This document shows, piece by piece, positions 28,146 through 37,153 of a DNA stretch of 64,000 nucleotides. Location of the stretch: assembly GCF_010501105.1 (NCBI RefSeq), contig NZ_QVMQ01000014.1, positions 17,109 to 81,108 of the forward strand, written 5' to 3'. The position numbers were made by a program, and so were the translations under genes. The stretch is from Dysgonomonas sp. 511 (GTDB taxonomy: Bacteria > Bacteroidota > Bacteroidia > Bacteroidales > Dysgonomonadaceae). Position 1 is the stretch's first letter, and each line of letters begins with the position of its first letter. Below the pieces are notes generated by a model. It was not told where the DNA came from. It saw only the letters and a list, made by a program, of their open reading frames with translations, and ran no database searches.

Positions 28146-30605
28146 ATGAAATATATAAAATATTCGATCTGCTTCATAATACTTTCTCTGTATACGGGAT
28201 TGAGTTATTCCCAATCTGTACGGAATGAGTTTCTGATAGAGAAGAACTGGAAATTCAGTAAAGGCGATTTTTCGGATGCAAAGAATAATAATTATAATGA
28301 CGCAAACTGGGAAACAGTCACAGTTCCTCACGATTGGGCTATATATGGACCTTTCGATAGGAAATATGATTTGCAGGAAGTTGCCGTTACTCAGAATGGA
28401 GAGACAGTCGCAACCGTTAAAACCGGTCGCACCGGGGGGCTTCCGTATATAGGTACAGGCTGGTACAGGAATAAGTTTGATATAAATAACTTCTCGAAGA
28501 CAAATAATCGGGTGGCACTTCTATTTGATGGGGCAATGAGCGAAGCACGGGTATATGTGAATGGAAAGGAAGCTATCTTCTGGCCTTTCGGTTACAATTC
28601 ATTTCATTGTGATGTTACAGATTTACTTAATACTGACGGTAAAAACAATATAATTGCTGTACGTCTCGAGAATAAACCTGAATCTTCTCGTTGGTATCCC
28701 GGTGCAGGATTGTACAGAAATGTACATATTATTATAACCAAAGCTGTCCATGTTCCGGTTTGGGGAACATATATTACAACACCCTTTGTTTCTAAAGAGT
28801 ATGCTTCGGTTAGTCTGAAAACAGAGATTGAAAACAGTAATGGACAAGATGTAAGGATAGTAACCGAAATTCGCGACACAAATAATAAGGTGGTTGCGAT
28901 GAAGGATAATACCCAGAAAATCAATCATGGGAAACCTTTTGAGCAAAACTTCCTTGTGGACAATCCTCAATTATGGTCGCCGGAAGCTCCTTATTTGTAT
29001 AATGCTGTCTCAAAAATATATATTAAAAATCAGCTGGTAGATGAATATACTACCCGTTTCGGTATCAGGGATATAAAACTGATTGCTGACAAAGGATTTT
29101 TTCTGAACGGAGAACGTCGGAAGTTTCAGGGAGTGTGTAATCATCACGATTTAGGTCCTTTGGGTGCGGCAATCAATGTTGCAGCATTACGCCGTCAGCT
29201 TACCATGCTTAAAGATATGGGATGTGATGCTATCCGTACGGCACATAATATGCCTGCTCCCGAACTGGTGGAGCTATGTGACGAAATGGGCTTTATGATG
29301 ATGATAGAACCTTTCGACGAGTGGGATATAGCTAAATGTAAGAACGGTTACCATCGCTTTTTTAACGAATGGGCAGAGAAGGATATGGTAAATATGCTTC
29401 GCAATTACCGTAACAATGCCTGTGTAGTGATGTGGAGCATCGGTAACGAAGTTCCTACTCAATGTAGCGATGAGGGGTATAAGGTAGCTTCATTTCTACA
29501 AGATATTTGTCATCGAGAAGATCCTACCCGTCCTGTGACCTGTGGTATGGATCAGGTTACATGTGTGTTGAATAACGGCTTTGCTGCAATGATTGATGTG
29601 CCGGGCTTAAATTACCGGGCACACCGTTATCAGGAAACTTATGAGAAATTACCACAGAATCTTGTATTAGGGTCTGAAACTTCATCTACCGTTAGTTCCC
29701 GCGGTGTATATAAATTTCCGGTAGAGAAGAAAGCCGATGCTGTATATGATGACCATCAATCGTCGTCGTACGACCTAGAGTATTGCTCATGGTCTAATAT
29801 ACCTGATGAAGATTTTGCCCTAGCTGACGATCACGACTGGACGATGGGGCAATTTGTATGGACGGGATTTGATTATCTGGGAGAACCGTCTCCTTACGAT
29901 ACCGATTCATGGCCAAACCATAGCTCTATGTTTGGTATTATCGATCTGGCCAGTATTCCTAAAGATCGTTATTACTTGTATAGAAGCGTTTGGAATAAAA
30001 AAGAAAATACATTACATATCCTTCCTCACTGGAACTGGAAAGGTCGTGAAGGGCAAACAACGCCTGTCTTTGTTTATACCAATTATCCTTCGGCAGAATT
30101 ATTTATCAATGGAAAAAGCTATGGAAAGCAAGTTAAGAATAGTTCTACATTGCTCAATCGCTATCGCTTGATGTGGATGGATGCAATATATGAGCCGGGT
30201 GAGGTAAAGGTAGTCGCATATAATGAGCAGGGAGTGGCTGTAATGGAAAAAACAGTTCGTACAGCTGGCAAACCTCATCATATAGAATTAGTGCCGGATC
30301 GTACGCAGTTGTCGGCTGATGGAAAGGGTTTGGCATATATTAATGTACGTGTTGTAGATAAAGATGGAAATCTTTGCCCCGAATATCAAAGAATGATTAC
30401 CTTTACGGTAAAAGGTAACGGTAGATACAGAGCTTCAGCAAATGGAGATCCTACAAGCCTCGATTTATTCCATTTACCGCAAATGCCGGCTTTTTACGGA
30501 CAGCTGACATCGATAGTACAAGCGGGAGAGAATGGAGGCAAAATTATTTTTGAGGCAAAGGCCAAAGGACTTAAAGCTGGAGTAATTGAAATAGATGTGA
30601 AATAA
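28146..30605 (+). CDS. GH2 beta-galactosidase
   Basis: An 819-residue secreted glycoside hydrolase with a type I signal peptide (ending near SYSQ). Domain order: sugar-binding jelly roll (~20-200, WETVTVPHDWAIYGPF, WYPGAGLYRNVHI), Ig-like domain (~205-300), TIM barrel with GDAIRTAHNMPAPEL-like sequence, the acid/base in VVMWSIGNEVP and the nucleophile Glu in LGSETSST, then C-terminal DUF4982-type and Ig-like domains (DRTQLSADGKGLAYI). This architecture is common among Bacteroidetes GH2 beta-galactosidases. In the galactan PUL context it likely cleaves galacto-oligosaccharides to galactose in the periplasm. Confidence 0.9.
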   Translation: MKYIKYSICFIILSLYTGLSYSQSVRNEFLIEKNWKFSKGDFSDAKNNNYNDANWETVTVPHDWAIYGPFDRKYDLQEVAVTQNGETVATVKTGRTGGLPYIGTGWYRNKFDINNFSKTNNRVALLFDGAMSEARVYVNGKEAIFWPFGYNSFHCDVTDLLNTDGKNNIIAVRLENKPESSRWYPGAGLYRNVHIIITKAVHVPVWGTYITTPFVSKEYASVSLKTEIENSNGQDVRIVTEIRDTNNKVVAMKDNTQKINHGKPFEQNFLVDNPQLWSPEAPYLYNAVSKIYIKNQLVDEYTTRFGIRDIKLIADKGFFLNGERRKFQGVCNHHDLGPLGAAINVAALRRQLTMLKDMGCDAIRTAHNMPAPELVELCDEMGFMMMIEPFDEWDIAKCKNGYHRFFNEWAEKDMVNMLRNYRNNACVVMWSIGNEVPTQCSDEGYKVASFLQDICHREDPTRPVTCGMDQVTCVLNNGFAAMIDVPGLNYRAHRYQETYEKLPQNLVLGSETSSTVSSRGVYKFPVEKKADAVYDDHQSSSYDLEYCSWSNIPDEDFALADDHDWTMGQFVWTGFDYLGEPSPYDTDSWPNHSSMFGIIDLASIPKDRYYLYRSVWNKKENTLHILPHWNWKGREGQTTPVFVYTNYPSAELFINGKSYGKQVKNSSTLLNRYRLMWMDAIYEPGEVKVVAYNEQGVAVMEKTVRTAGKPHHIELVPDRTQLSADGKGLAYINVRVVDKDGNLCPEYQRMITFTVKGNGRYRASANGDPTSLDLFHLPQMPAFYGQLTSIVQAGENGGKIIFEAKAKGLKAGVIEIDVK

Positions 30606-30617
30606 TGAGATTGTTGT

Positions 30618-32948
30618 ATGAAGAAATTTATCTTGCTGGCAGGTATTCTTGCTATTTTATTTAACAGTTGCACAACTAAAGGTACTTTCGAGGTAGGAGA
30701 CAAGACCTTCTTGTTGAACGGTGAATCCTTTGTCGTTAAAGCCGCCGAACTCCATTACCCCCGTATCCCTAAAGAATACTGGGAGCACCGTATTCAGGCA
30801 GCTAAGGCATTAGGTATGAATACCATCTGTCTATATGTCTTCTGGAACTACCACGAACCCGAAGAAGGCAAGTATGACTTCTCGGGACAAAAAGACATTT
30901 CCGCTTTCTGTAAACTGGCACAAAAACACGATATGTATGTGATTGTCCGCCCGGGTCCGTATGTTTGCGCCGAATGGGAAATGGGAGGGTTGCCTTGGTG
31001 GCTGTTGAAAAAGAAAGATATAAAACTTCGTGAGCAAGACCCGTATTATATGGAACGCACCAAGTTGTTTATGAATGAAGTCGGTAAGCAGTTGTCCGAT
31101 TTGCAGATAACCAAAGGTGGCAATATCATCATGGTACAGGTCGAAAACGAATATGGGGCTTTTGGTACAGACAAGCCATATGTTGCAGCCATTCGCGATA
31201 TAGTAAAAGAGGCAGGTTTTACCGATGTACCTTTATTCCAATGCGACTGGAACTCCAACTTTGAAAATAATGCGCTGGAAGACCTTGTGTGGACTATCAA
31301 TTTCGGCACAGGAGCCAATATCGACGACCAGTTCAGTCGGTTGCAAGAACTCCGCCCCAATACTCCGCTCATGTGTAGCGAATTTTGGTCGGGATGGTTC
31401 GACCATTGGGGAGCAAAACACGAAACGCGCAGCGCCGAAGCGTTGGTAAACGGCATGAAAGAAATGCTCGACCGCAATATCTCTTTCAGCCTGTATATGA
31501 CACACGGTGGAACCAGCTTCGGGCATTGGGGAGGAGCTAATTTCCCCAACTTTTCTCCCACCTGTACATCTTACGATTATGATGCTCCAATCGGCGAATC
31601 GGGGAACATTACGCCCAAATATTATGAAGTACGCAATCTGTTAAAGAATTACCTGCCAGAAGGACAGACATTGCCTGAAATTCCGGATTCAATACCGACA
31701 ATAGCAATACCAGCATTTGAACTGACCGAAATAGCTCCATTGTTTGACAATTTACCTGATGCCAAAGAAAGTGAAACAATCCAATCGATGGAGTTTTTCG
31801 ATCAGGGCTGGGGAAGCATCCTTTACCGGACAAAGCTCGAAGCTTCTGATGAGGAACAAACCTTGATAATAACCGAAGCCCACGACTGGACACAGGTATT
31901 CCTGAATGGAGAAAGAATAGCTACCCTTAGTCGAATGAAAGGTGAAAGTACTGTAAAACTTCCTCCTGTAAAAGAAGGAGCACAACTCGACATTCTTGTA
32001 GAAGCTATGGGGCGTATGAATTTCGGTAAAGGCATCTATGACTGGAAAGGGATTACAGAAAAAGTGGAGATACAAACAAGAAACGAGACAAAAGAATTAA
32101 AGAACTGGCAGGTATATAATATCCCTGTGGATTATGAATTTGCCAAGAATAAGCAATACAAGCGAGAACCAAATATCGCGAAGTCTCCGGCATATTACAG
32201 GGGTACGTTTACGCTAGACATGGTTGGAGATACATTTTTCAACATGATGAACTGGAGTAAAGGTCTGGTTTGGGTAAATGGTTATGCCATCGGACGTTTC
32301 TGGGAGATAGGCCCCCAGCAAACACTATATATGCCGGGATGCTGGCTTAAGAAAGGAGAGAATGAGATTATCGTACTTGATATGGCTTCTCCGGAAAAAC
32401 CGGAAACAGAAGGACTCAGAATGCCAATATTGGATGTTTTGAGAGACAATGGTGCATACGCACACCGTAAGCTGGGTGAAAATTTGAATCTGACAGAAGA
32501 AACTCCTGTGTACAAAGGGGCTTTCAAACCGGGTAATGGTTGGCAGCATATCAAGTTTGGTAAGACAATAGATACCCGTTTCTTCTGTATCGAAGCATTG
32601 AACTCGCACGGAGGAGATGATTACGCATCGATGGCTGAACTGGAACTGTTAGGAGAAGATGGTAAACCTGTATCGCGTCAGCACTGGAAAGTAGTTTATG
32701 CCGATAGTGAAGAACTAGATGATGCCAATAATGTAGCGACCAATGTATTCGACTTACAGGAATCTACTTTCTGGCATACCAATTATTCTAAAGATAAACC
32801 TAAACATCCTCATCAATTGGTAATCGATTTGGGCGAAGACAGGAAAATCACAGGCTTTTCATACCTTCCACGGGCAGAAGCAAATAAATCGGGTATGATT
32901 AAAGATTTTAGAGTATATGTTAAGATGTCGCCATTTAAGGTTAAATAG
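30618..32948 (+). CDS. GH35 beta-galactosidase lipoprotein with discoidin-like domain
   Basis: A 776-residue exo-beta-galactosidase. A type II signal peptide ends at Cys18 (FNSC). The GH35 barrel shows AELHYPRIPKEYWEHR, NTICLYVFWNYHEP, VRPGPYVCAEWEMGGLPWWL, the acid/base in QVENEYGAFG and the nucleophile in CSEFWSGWFDHWG. C-terminal galactose-binding-like domains follow, and the last ~120 residues look like an F5/8-type (discoidin) module. It starts 12 bases after the GH2 stop. A second exo-galactosidase suggests that side chains such as arabinogalactan or terminal galactose are also removed. The first ~800 bases look more C-rich at third positions than the flanking genes. Confidence 0.93.
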   Translation: MKKFILLAGILAILFNSCTTKGTFEVGDKTFLLNGESFVVKAAELHYPRIPKEYWEHRIQAAKALGMNTICLYVFWNYHEPEEGKYDFSGQKDISAFCKLAQKHDMYVIVRPGPYVCAEWEMGGLPWWLLKKKDIKLREQDPYYMERTKLFMNEVGKQLSDLQITKGGNIIMVQVENEYGAFGTDKPYVAAIRDIVKEAGFTDVPLFQCDWNSNFENNALEDLVWTINFGTGANIDDQFSRLQELRPNTPLMCSEFWSGWFDHWGAKHETRSAEALVNGMKEMLDRNISFSLYMTHGGTSFGHWGGANFPNFSPTCTSYDYDAPIGESGNITPKYYEVRNLLKNYLPEGQTLPEIPDSIPTIAIPAFELTEIAPLFDNLPDAKESETIQSMEFFDQGWGSILYRTKLEASDEEQTLIITEAHDWTQVFLNGERIATLSRMKGESTVKLPPVKEGAQLDILVEAMGRMNFGKGIYDWKGITEKVEIQTRNETKELKNWQVYNIPVDYEFAKNKQYKREPNIAKSPAYYRGTFTLDMVGDTFFNMMNWSKGLVWVNGYAIGRFWEIGPQQTLYMPGCWLKKGENEIIVLDMASPEKPETEGLRMPILDVLRDNGAYAHRKLGENLNLTEETPVYKGAFKPGNGWQHIKFGKTIDTRFFCIEALNSHGGDDYASMAELELLGEDGKPVSRQHWKVVYADSEELDDANNVATNVFDLQESTFWHTNYSKDKPKHPHQLVIDLGEDRKITGFSYLPRAEANKSGMIKDFRVYVKMSPFKVK

Positions 32949-33034
32949 TGTAATCTGTTGATGCTGTTTTTCGAGTATCTTTAGTCTTAGGTTATTAAAA
33001 TGCCTGCGACAAACAACTATACAAGGAAAATCCA

Positions 33035-33892
33035 TCATTTCATTTGTCTTCTATATTCTTTAGGGGTTAAACCTGTACGGCTCTTAAAATACTTACATAG
33101 AAAAGAAAGATTAGGGAAGTTTAATTCATTAGAAATTTCCAGAATAGAAAGGGATGAAGATTTAAGCATTAATTTTATTTCGGTAATGGTATAATTATCT
33201 ATCCACTCTTTTGCTGTACGGCTATGAACATCCAATTCCTTTAAAATCATAGACAAGTATTTGGGCGTAATAAACAATTTGTCGGCATAAAATGCCACTT
33301 CCCTGCTCGTTTTGAAATTTTTCATCACAAGTTCACAAAACTGTTCCATAATCAGGTTTTTCCGGCTTCGGGCCAAATGTGACAGTTGCTCATTCCTTTT
33401 AATTTTATTGTAAATATCAAGAAAGAAGTTCCTTAGCAGGTTTGCAATAATCTCCCTTCTACATAAGTTTGATGTATCGTTATAACGATATTCTAATACC
33501 CTGAAAAATTCATTATAAAATAAATCAAACTCTTCCTCTGGCATTTGGAAGTAAAAATTTTCTTTTATAAATCCGACAAAAGAAGGCGGAAAACGAAAAA
33601 GTATTTCGCTCATAAATTCAGAAGACAACCTTATGAATAGAAAAGAAAAATCACTACTGATATTATGAAGAGTAACAATCTCATTAGGGAATAAAATGAA
33701 GAGTTTATTCTTTATTACAGATTGATGGTTCATATTTAAAACGAACTCAGCCCGACCTTCACGACAAATACAAACATAACCGTGCCTGAGTCTTAACGGA
33801 GAATCTAACTTATCAGCTTCGAGGAAAAATGGTTTTATCAAAAATTCATCATCACTCAAAACCGCACTTTCAATTATATCATCCAATCCCAT
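33035..33892 (-). CDS. AraC-family transcriptional regulator
   Basis: A 285-residue one-component regulator. The N-terminal ~150 residues are a cupin-like ligand domain (GYVCICREGRAEFVLN, LFILFPNEIVTLHNI). The C-terminal ~100 residues hold the double HTH of AraC/XylS proteins: ADKLFITPKYLSMILKELD, then SILEISNELNFPNLSFLCKYFKSRTGLTPKEYRR. In Bacteroidetes such regulators often stand divergent to an RND efflux operon beginning with a tolC homologue, and here a tolC gene starts 62 bases away on the other strand. The efflux operon itself is truncated, so the regulator may have lost its target. It is not obviously part of the galactan PUL. Confidence 0.9.
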   Translation of the reverse strand: MGLDDIIESAVLSDDEFLIKPFFLEADKLDSPLRLRHGYVCICREGRAEFVLNMNHQSVIKNKLFILFPNEIVTLHNISSDFSFLFIRLSSEFMSEILFRFPPSFVGFIKENFYFQMPEEEFDLFYNEFFRVLEYRYNDTSNLCRREIIANLLRNFFLDIYNKIKRNEQLSHLARSRKNLIMEQFCELVMKNFKTSREVAFYADKLFITPKYLSMILKELDVHSRTAKEWIDNYTITEIKLMLKSSSLSILEISNELNFPNLSFLCKYFKSRTGLTPKEYRRQMK

Positions 33893-34043
33893 ATTTCTAT
33901 TGTTCTGATTTTAACCATAAAACTACCTATAATTTTCAATATTTCTACAATTATTGGAAATAATGGCAACTTTTGGCGAAAAATGGAGCTCAAATTGGCA
34001 TGAAAAATTAAAGACCTTTGCAGCAGGAAAATTTATAAATAAT

Positions 34044-34814
34044 ATGATTTTAATAAGAAGTTCTATCAAAAAGATTGTTTTGGCGTTATTCCTGTTACTG
34101 CCAATTACCAACCTATCAGCCCAAGAGAAAATGAATAGGGTACTAACTCTCGATGAGATATTTCATCTGGTTACGGAAAACAGTAAACAACTTAAACTTT
34201 CGCAAAAAGGAATAGACATTGCGAAAAAGGCTACCGATGTAGCTAAAACATCGCGGTTGCCATCTATCGATGCCTCTTTATCCTTTTCTTATCTGGGCGA
34301 TGGCACGATAATGGATCGTGAGTTAACCAATATAACCCGTGCGCCAATGCCCCATTTTGGAAATAATTTTGCGTTGGAAGCCTCACAAGTTGTATTCTCA
34401 GGAGGAGCCATATCTAATTCTATAGCAAAGGCAGAATTACAAGAGCAAGTAGCTCAACTTAGTTATGAAAAAGACTTGATGGATATCCGTTTTTTACTTA
34501 CCGGCTATTATCTGGATTTGTATAAACTAATGAACCAGAGAGAAGTATATGTGAAAAATATAGAACAAACTAATCTGCTAATCAAACAAATAAAGGCAAA
34601 ACACAAAGAAGGGATGGCATTAAATAATGATATTACCCGCCATGAACTGACTTTGCAAAACTACGAGCTTTCCTTAATCGAAATAGATAATAACTGTGAT
34701 ATACTCAACCATCATCTGATTGTCACATTAGGTTTGCCGCATAATACAGTTATAATGCCGGATAGTATGATACTGGGCATAGACCTAAACATTCATTGTG
34801 TGTTTTACGGCTAG
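34044..34814 (+). pseudogene. TolC-like outer-membrane efflux protein, C-terminally truncated
   Basis: About 256 residues of an outer-membrane factor that would form the outer duct of an RND or ABC efflux pump. After a signal peptide (ending near LSAQE) it shows LTLDEIFHLVTENSKQLKLSQ, the usual TolC N-terminus, and long helical segments through QIKAKHKEGMALNNDITRHE. The family is ~430-480 residues; here the frame ends in LGIDLNIHCVFYG just where the second half should begin. Downstream, before the next stop, the same frame encodes YPSLNNNLWYVWVV, faintly like a later TolC segment, which suggests an internal deletion. No membrane-fusion or pump gene follows. ATG 34044 is chosen because the upstream frame adds a non-signal-like 30 residues. 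Confidence 0.75.
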
Positions 34815-34913
34815 ACATGCCACTTCTATAAGCTATTTGGGTCGGCATACCCGAGCCTGAACAACAATCTTTGGTATGTATGGGTAGTTGATATTCAGAT
34901 GATTACTGATAAT

Positions 34914-35273
34914 TTATAGTCGGATATATCTTAGGTATTCATTTGTCTTTTGGCTAGAAATTGTAGGCAGACATTTTCCATCCTTTTGACTTCCTTTATA
35001 TTTAGCTAGTATCTCTTTAGGTATATCAAGTAAACGGATATTAGCATTTACATTGGTCTTACTCCGTTTTGTCATTACCCATAGGTTTCCATCAAAAGCT
35101 TCCTGTATATTATCTTCAGTTAAATTGGAAACATCGATATAGCTGAGTCCGGTATAGCAGTAGAAGATTTGAAATTTATCCGCTGAATAACAGGCAATTA
35201 AAGAGAAGAAAGTAAACAATGGGTAACGATTTAGAAATGAGCGAAACTCTTTGCTCTGCTTTATTTTACCATT
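34914..35273 (-). pseudogene. Tyrosine recombinase catalytic-core fragment
   Basis: The minus strand encodes ~118 residues matching the middle of Bacteroidetes integrases. It begins about SKEFRSFLNRYPLF, and contains FQIFYCYTGLSYIDV, LTEDNIQEAFDGNLW, TKRSKTNVNANIRLLDIP and ISSQKTNEYL. The N-terminal arm-binding part and the C-terminal half with the His-x-x-Arg and nucleophilic Tyr are missing, so it cannot recombine. It sits between the truncated tolC and the truncated ABC transporter gene. The first ATG-like start at 35219 (TTG) is not meaningful; homology continues ~18 codons upstream in frame. Confidence 0.75.
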
Positions 35274-35521
35274 GATTCAAATTACTATTTTACGAAGATA
35301 AAAATAGTTTTTTAATCAGCATAATTTCCGAGAAAAGAATTTCTCTTAGCAATTAATTCGAGTTGCTACTTATAGTATTTTTTTAAATTTTTCTAATTCT
35401 CTCAATTTGCAGAGATGTTTATATTTTTTTGATAATCAACTAAGTAAAAAAAACAGGAGATTGACAGATAGATTTTCTTTATTGTTATTTCCAATCATCC
35501 TCCAATATCACAAATGTCAAA
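35274..35521. other. Non-coding AT-rich scar
   Basis: About 250 bases between the recombinase fragment and the ABC fragment. It is AT-rich and holds no recognizable gene, repeat or terminator. It is most likely leftover from rearrangement. Confidence 0.5.
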
Positions 35522-36181
35522 TTACACTTTATCTATCACCAGAATATTGTCGGCATCTGTTATGCTTGTCAGGCGATGGGCAATCATCAATACCGTTTTT
35601 CCCTTTGTTAGCTCACTCAGAGCTTTATGTATCAGATGTTCATTTTCTGGATCGGCAAAAGCGGTTGCTTCATCCAGTACCACAATGGGCGCATTTTTCA
35701 AGATAGCACGCGCCAGTACGATACGTTGCTGCTCTCCGCCCGAAAGATAGGTTCCTTCCGTACCTATTTTTGTATTCAATCCAAGTGGCTGCTTATCTAT
35801 TATTTCACGGCACTGTGCCATATCTATTGCCTTTTCAACTTCTTCCATAGTTGCATCAGGATTGCCATATTTAATATTCTCAAGCAAAGTAGTCTTAAAT
35901 AGTTTGGTATTCTGGAATACAAAAGAAATATGTTTCATCAACTCCTTTTGGTCTATATCCTTCATGTTTATTCCCGCGATAAGTACTTGCCCTTGGCTTG
36001 CTTCCCAAAATCGAGGTACAAGCCGTGCAATAGTTGTTTTTCCGCTTCCCGAAGCTCCAACCAATGCGACAGTTTTCCTTTGTGGAATTGAAAAACTCAC
36101 ACCATCTACTGCATTTTGTGTAGTAGATGGATATTGGAAAAATACATTATCGAAATGGATATCAAAGTTTTCTATAGGTTT
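35522..36181 (-). pseudogene. ABC transporter ATP-binding domain, truncated at both ends
   Basis: The open frame encodes only a nucleotide-binding domain of an exporter-type ABC protein (fused TM-NBD class). Homology begins KPIENFDIHFDNVFFQYP, without any start codon, and continues with Walker A GASGSGKTT, a Q-loop VFQNTKLF, signature LSGGEQQR, Walker B IVVLDEATAFADPE and the H-loop IAHRLTS. The ~330-residue membrane domain is missing, and the C-terminus stops at LVIDKV where ~25 more residues are expected. It follows the DUF2149 gene by ~22 bases, so an intact ABC transporter was probably the next gene of the heme operon before a deletion. Confidence 0.75.
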
Positions 36182-36206
36182 TAAGTTTATTGAAATTATT
36201 TTTTAT

Positions 36207-36545
36207 CTATTCCGGCACATATATAATCTCCCCATTCTCCAGTTCGTAGGCAATACCAACTTTCTTCCCTTTCGTTTGGGTTGAAGACTGATCCTGCGAG
36301 GGAGTATATTTATTTATCTTATTTCCTTCTTTTGTTATAATCTCCATATTATCTTTTCCCGGGTTCTTCACAATGGTGTAGTCTTCCTGAGTAAAAACTT
36401 CAGTCATATTCATGTGTATTACCATAGCCACCATTAACGCTACGGCAAATACCATTGCTACATCGAACAAGTTGACAATAACGCTTAGCGGATCGGTATC
36501 CTCCTCTTTCGAGAATTTGCTTATTCTTCTTTGTCTGCGTCTCAT
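36207..36545 (-). CDS. hmuV: DUF2149 protein, HmuV-like single-pass membrane partner
   Basis: A 112-residue protein of the DUF2149 family. A basic N-terminus (MRRRQRRISKFSKEED) is followed by DPLSVIVNLFDVAMVFAVALMVAMVI, covering one membrane helix at ~25-45, then a periplasmic domain ending GIAYELENGEIIYVPE. The layout resembles ExbD/TolR proteins, which partner with ExbB/TolQ channels. The frame is open from 36614, but ATG 36545 overlaps the upstream channel gene's TGA in an ATGA, which decides the start. As I recall, DUF2149 genes follow a MotA/TolQ gene in hmu operons of Porphyromonas and Bacteroides. Confidence 0.8.
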   Translation of the reverse strand: MRRRQRRISKFSKEEDTDPLSVIVNLFDVAMVFAVALMVAMVIHMNMTEVFTQEDYTIVKNPGKDNMEIITKEGNKINKYTPSQDQSSTQTKGKKVGIAYELENGEIIYVPE

Positions 36546-37144
36546 TGTTTCTCCTGTTTTTCGATTAATATTCTTGATATATAGTCTAGATTGTTCACGT
36601 CGCGTGCGTACCAACGTTGTTTAAACTGAAGCGTAACCAATCCGACAGCACTAACCACAAGCCCCACAACAGTAGTTGCAAATACAACCTGCATATTATA
36701 CGCCATCCCCGAAATATCCCCAGTGGATAGACCTACCAATGCTGGGCTCATAGCAATTAGAGTTCCTATCAGCCCGAGTACAGGTCCCATCTTGGCTAAT
36801 AGCTTAGACAAAGATGTATCCTTCTCTGCTTCATTTTCAAAATTGGAAATTAGAAAATCAGAATATGCTTCACTTGGAGATGTAGCTAACAAATCACGAA
36901 GATATCTTATAAAGAGTGAATTATCTTTTTCGGGTAAAGCGGCCTTTAATGATTCGATAGATGATGAACTTAAGTCTTTAATCTTATCATTCAACTCCTT
37001 ATCATTCTTTCTTTTTACCATAAACTGATTATAGAAACTGCCGATCAGTAAAAGCGAACGTGCAAAGAGAAACAGCAGGATAATAATATCGGGGATAAGC
37101 AGGCTATTGGCCACCCAGAATAATACTTTCGAAATAACTTCCAT
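36542..37144 (-). CDS. hmuU: MotA/TolQ/ExbB-family proton-channel protein, HmuU-like
   Basis: A 200-residue inner-membrane protein with three helices: ~10-35, ~112-135 and ~145-170. The stretch MGPVLGLIGTLIAMSPAL followed by AYNMQVVFATTVVGLVVSAVGLVTLQ is the conserved core of MotA/TolQ/ExbB channels, which use the proton gradient to do mechanical work. Short intergenic spacing upstream and an ATGA overlap downstream place it in the heme operon. In TonB systems, ExbB pairs with ExbD; here the partner is probably the DUF2149 protein. What it powers is not shown; the CobN-like chelatase is a candidate. Confidence 0.85.
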   Translation of the reverse strand: MEVISKVLFWVANSLLIPDIIILLFLFARSLLLIGSFYNQFMVKRKNDKELNDKIKDLSSSSIESLKAALPEKDNSLFIRYLRDLLATSPSEAYSDFLISNFENEAEKDTSLSKLLAKMGPVLGLIGTLIAMSPALVGLSTGDISGMAYNMQVVFATTVVGLVVSAVGLVTLQFKQRWYARDVNNLDYISRILIEKQEKQ

Positions 37145-37153
37145 TTTATAATT

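Noticed and set aside
34814..34913. Continuation of tolC beyond the stop codon (YPSLNNNLWYVWVV)
   Set aside because: Weak similarity to a later TolC segment only; not enough to annotate as a separate gene fragment, so mentioned within the tolC entry.
35400..35522. Possible C-terminal continuation of the ABC fragment (ILEDDWK in another frame)
   Set aside because: Seven residues are too few to separate from chance, although a frameshift at the 3' end remains possible.
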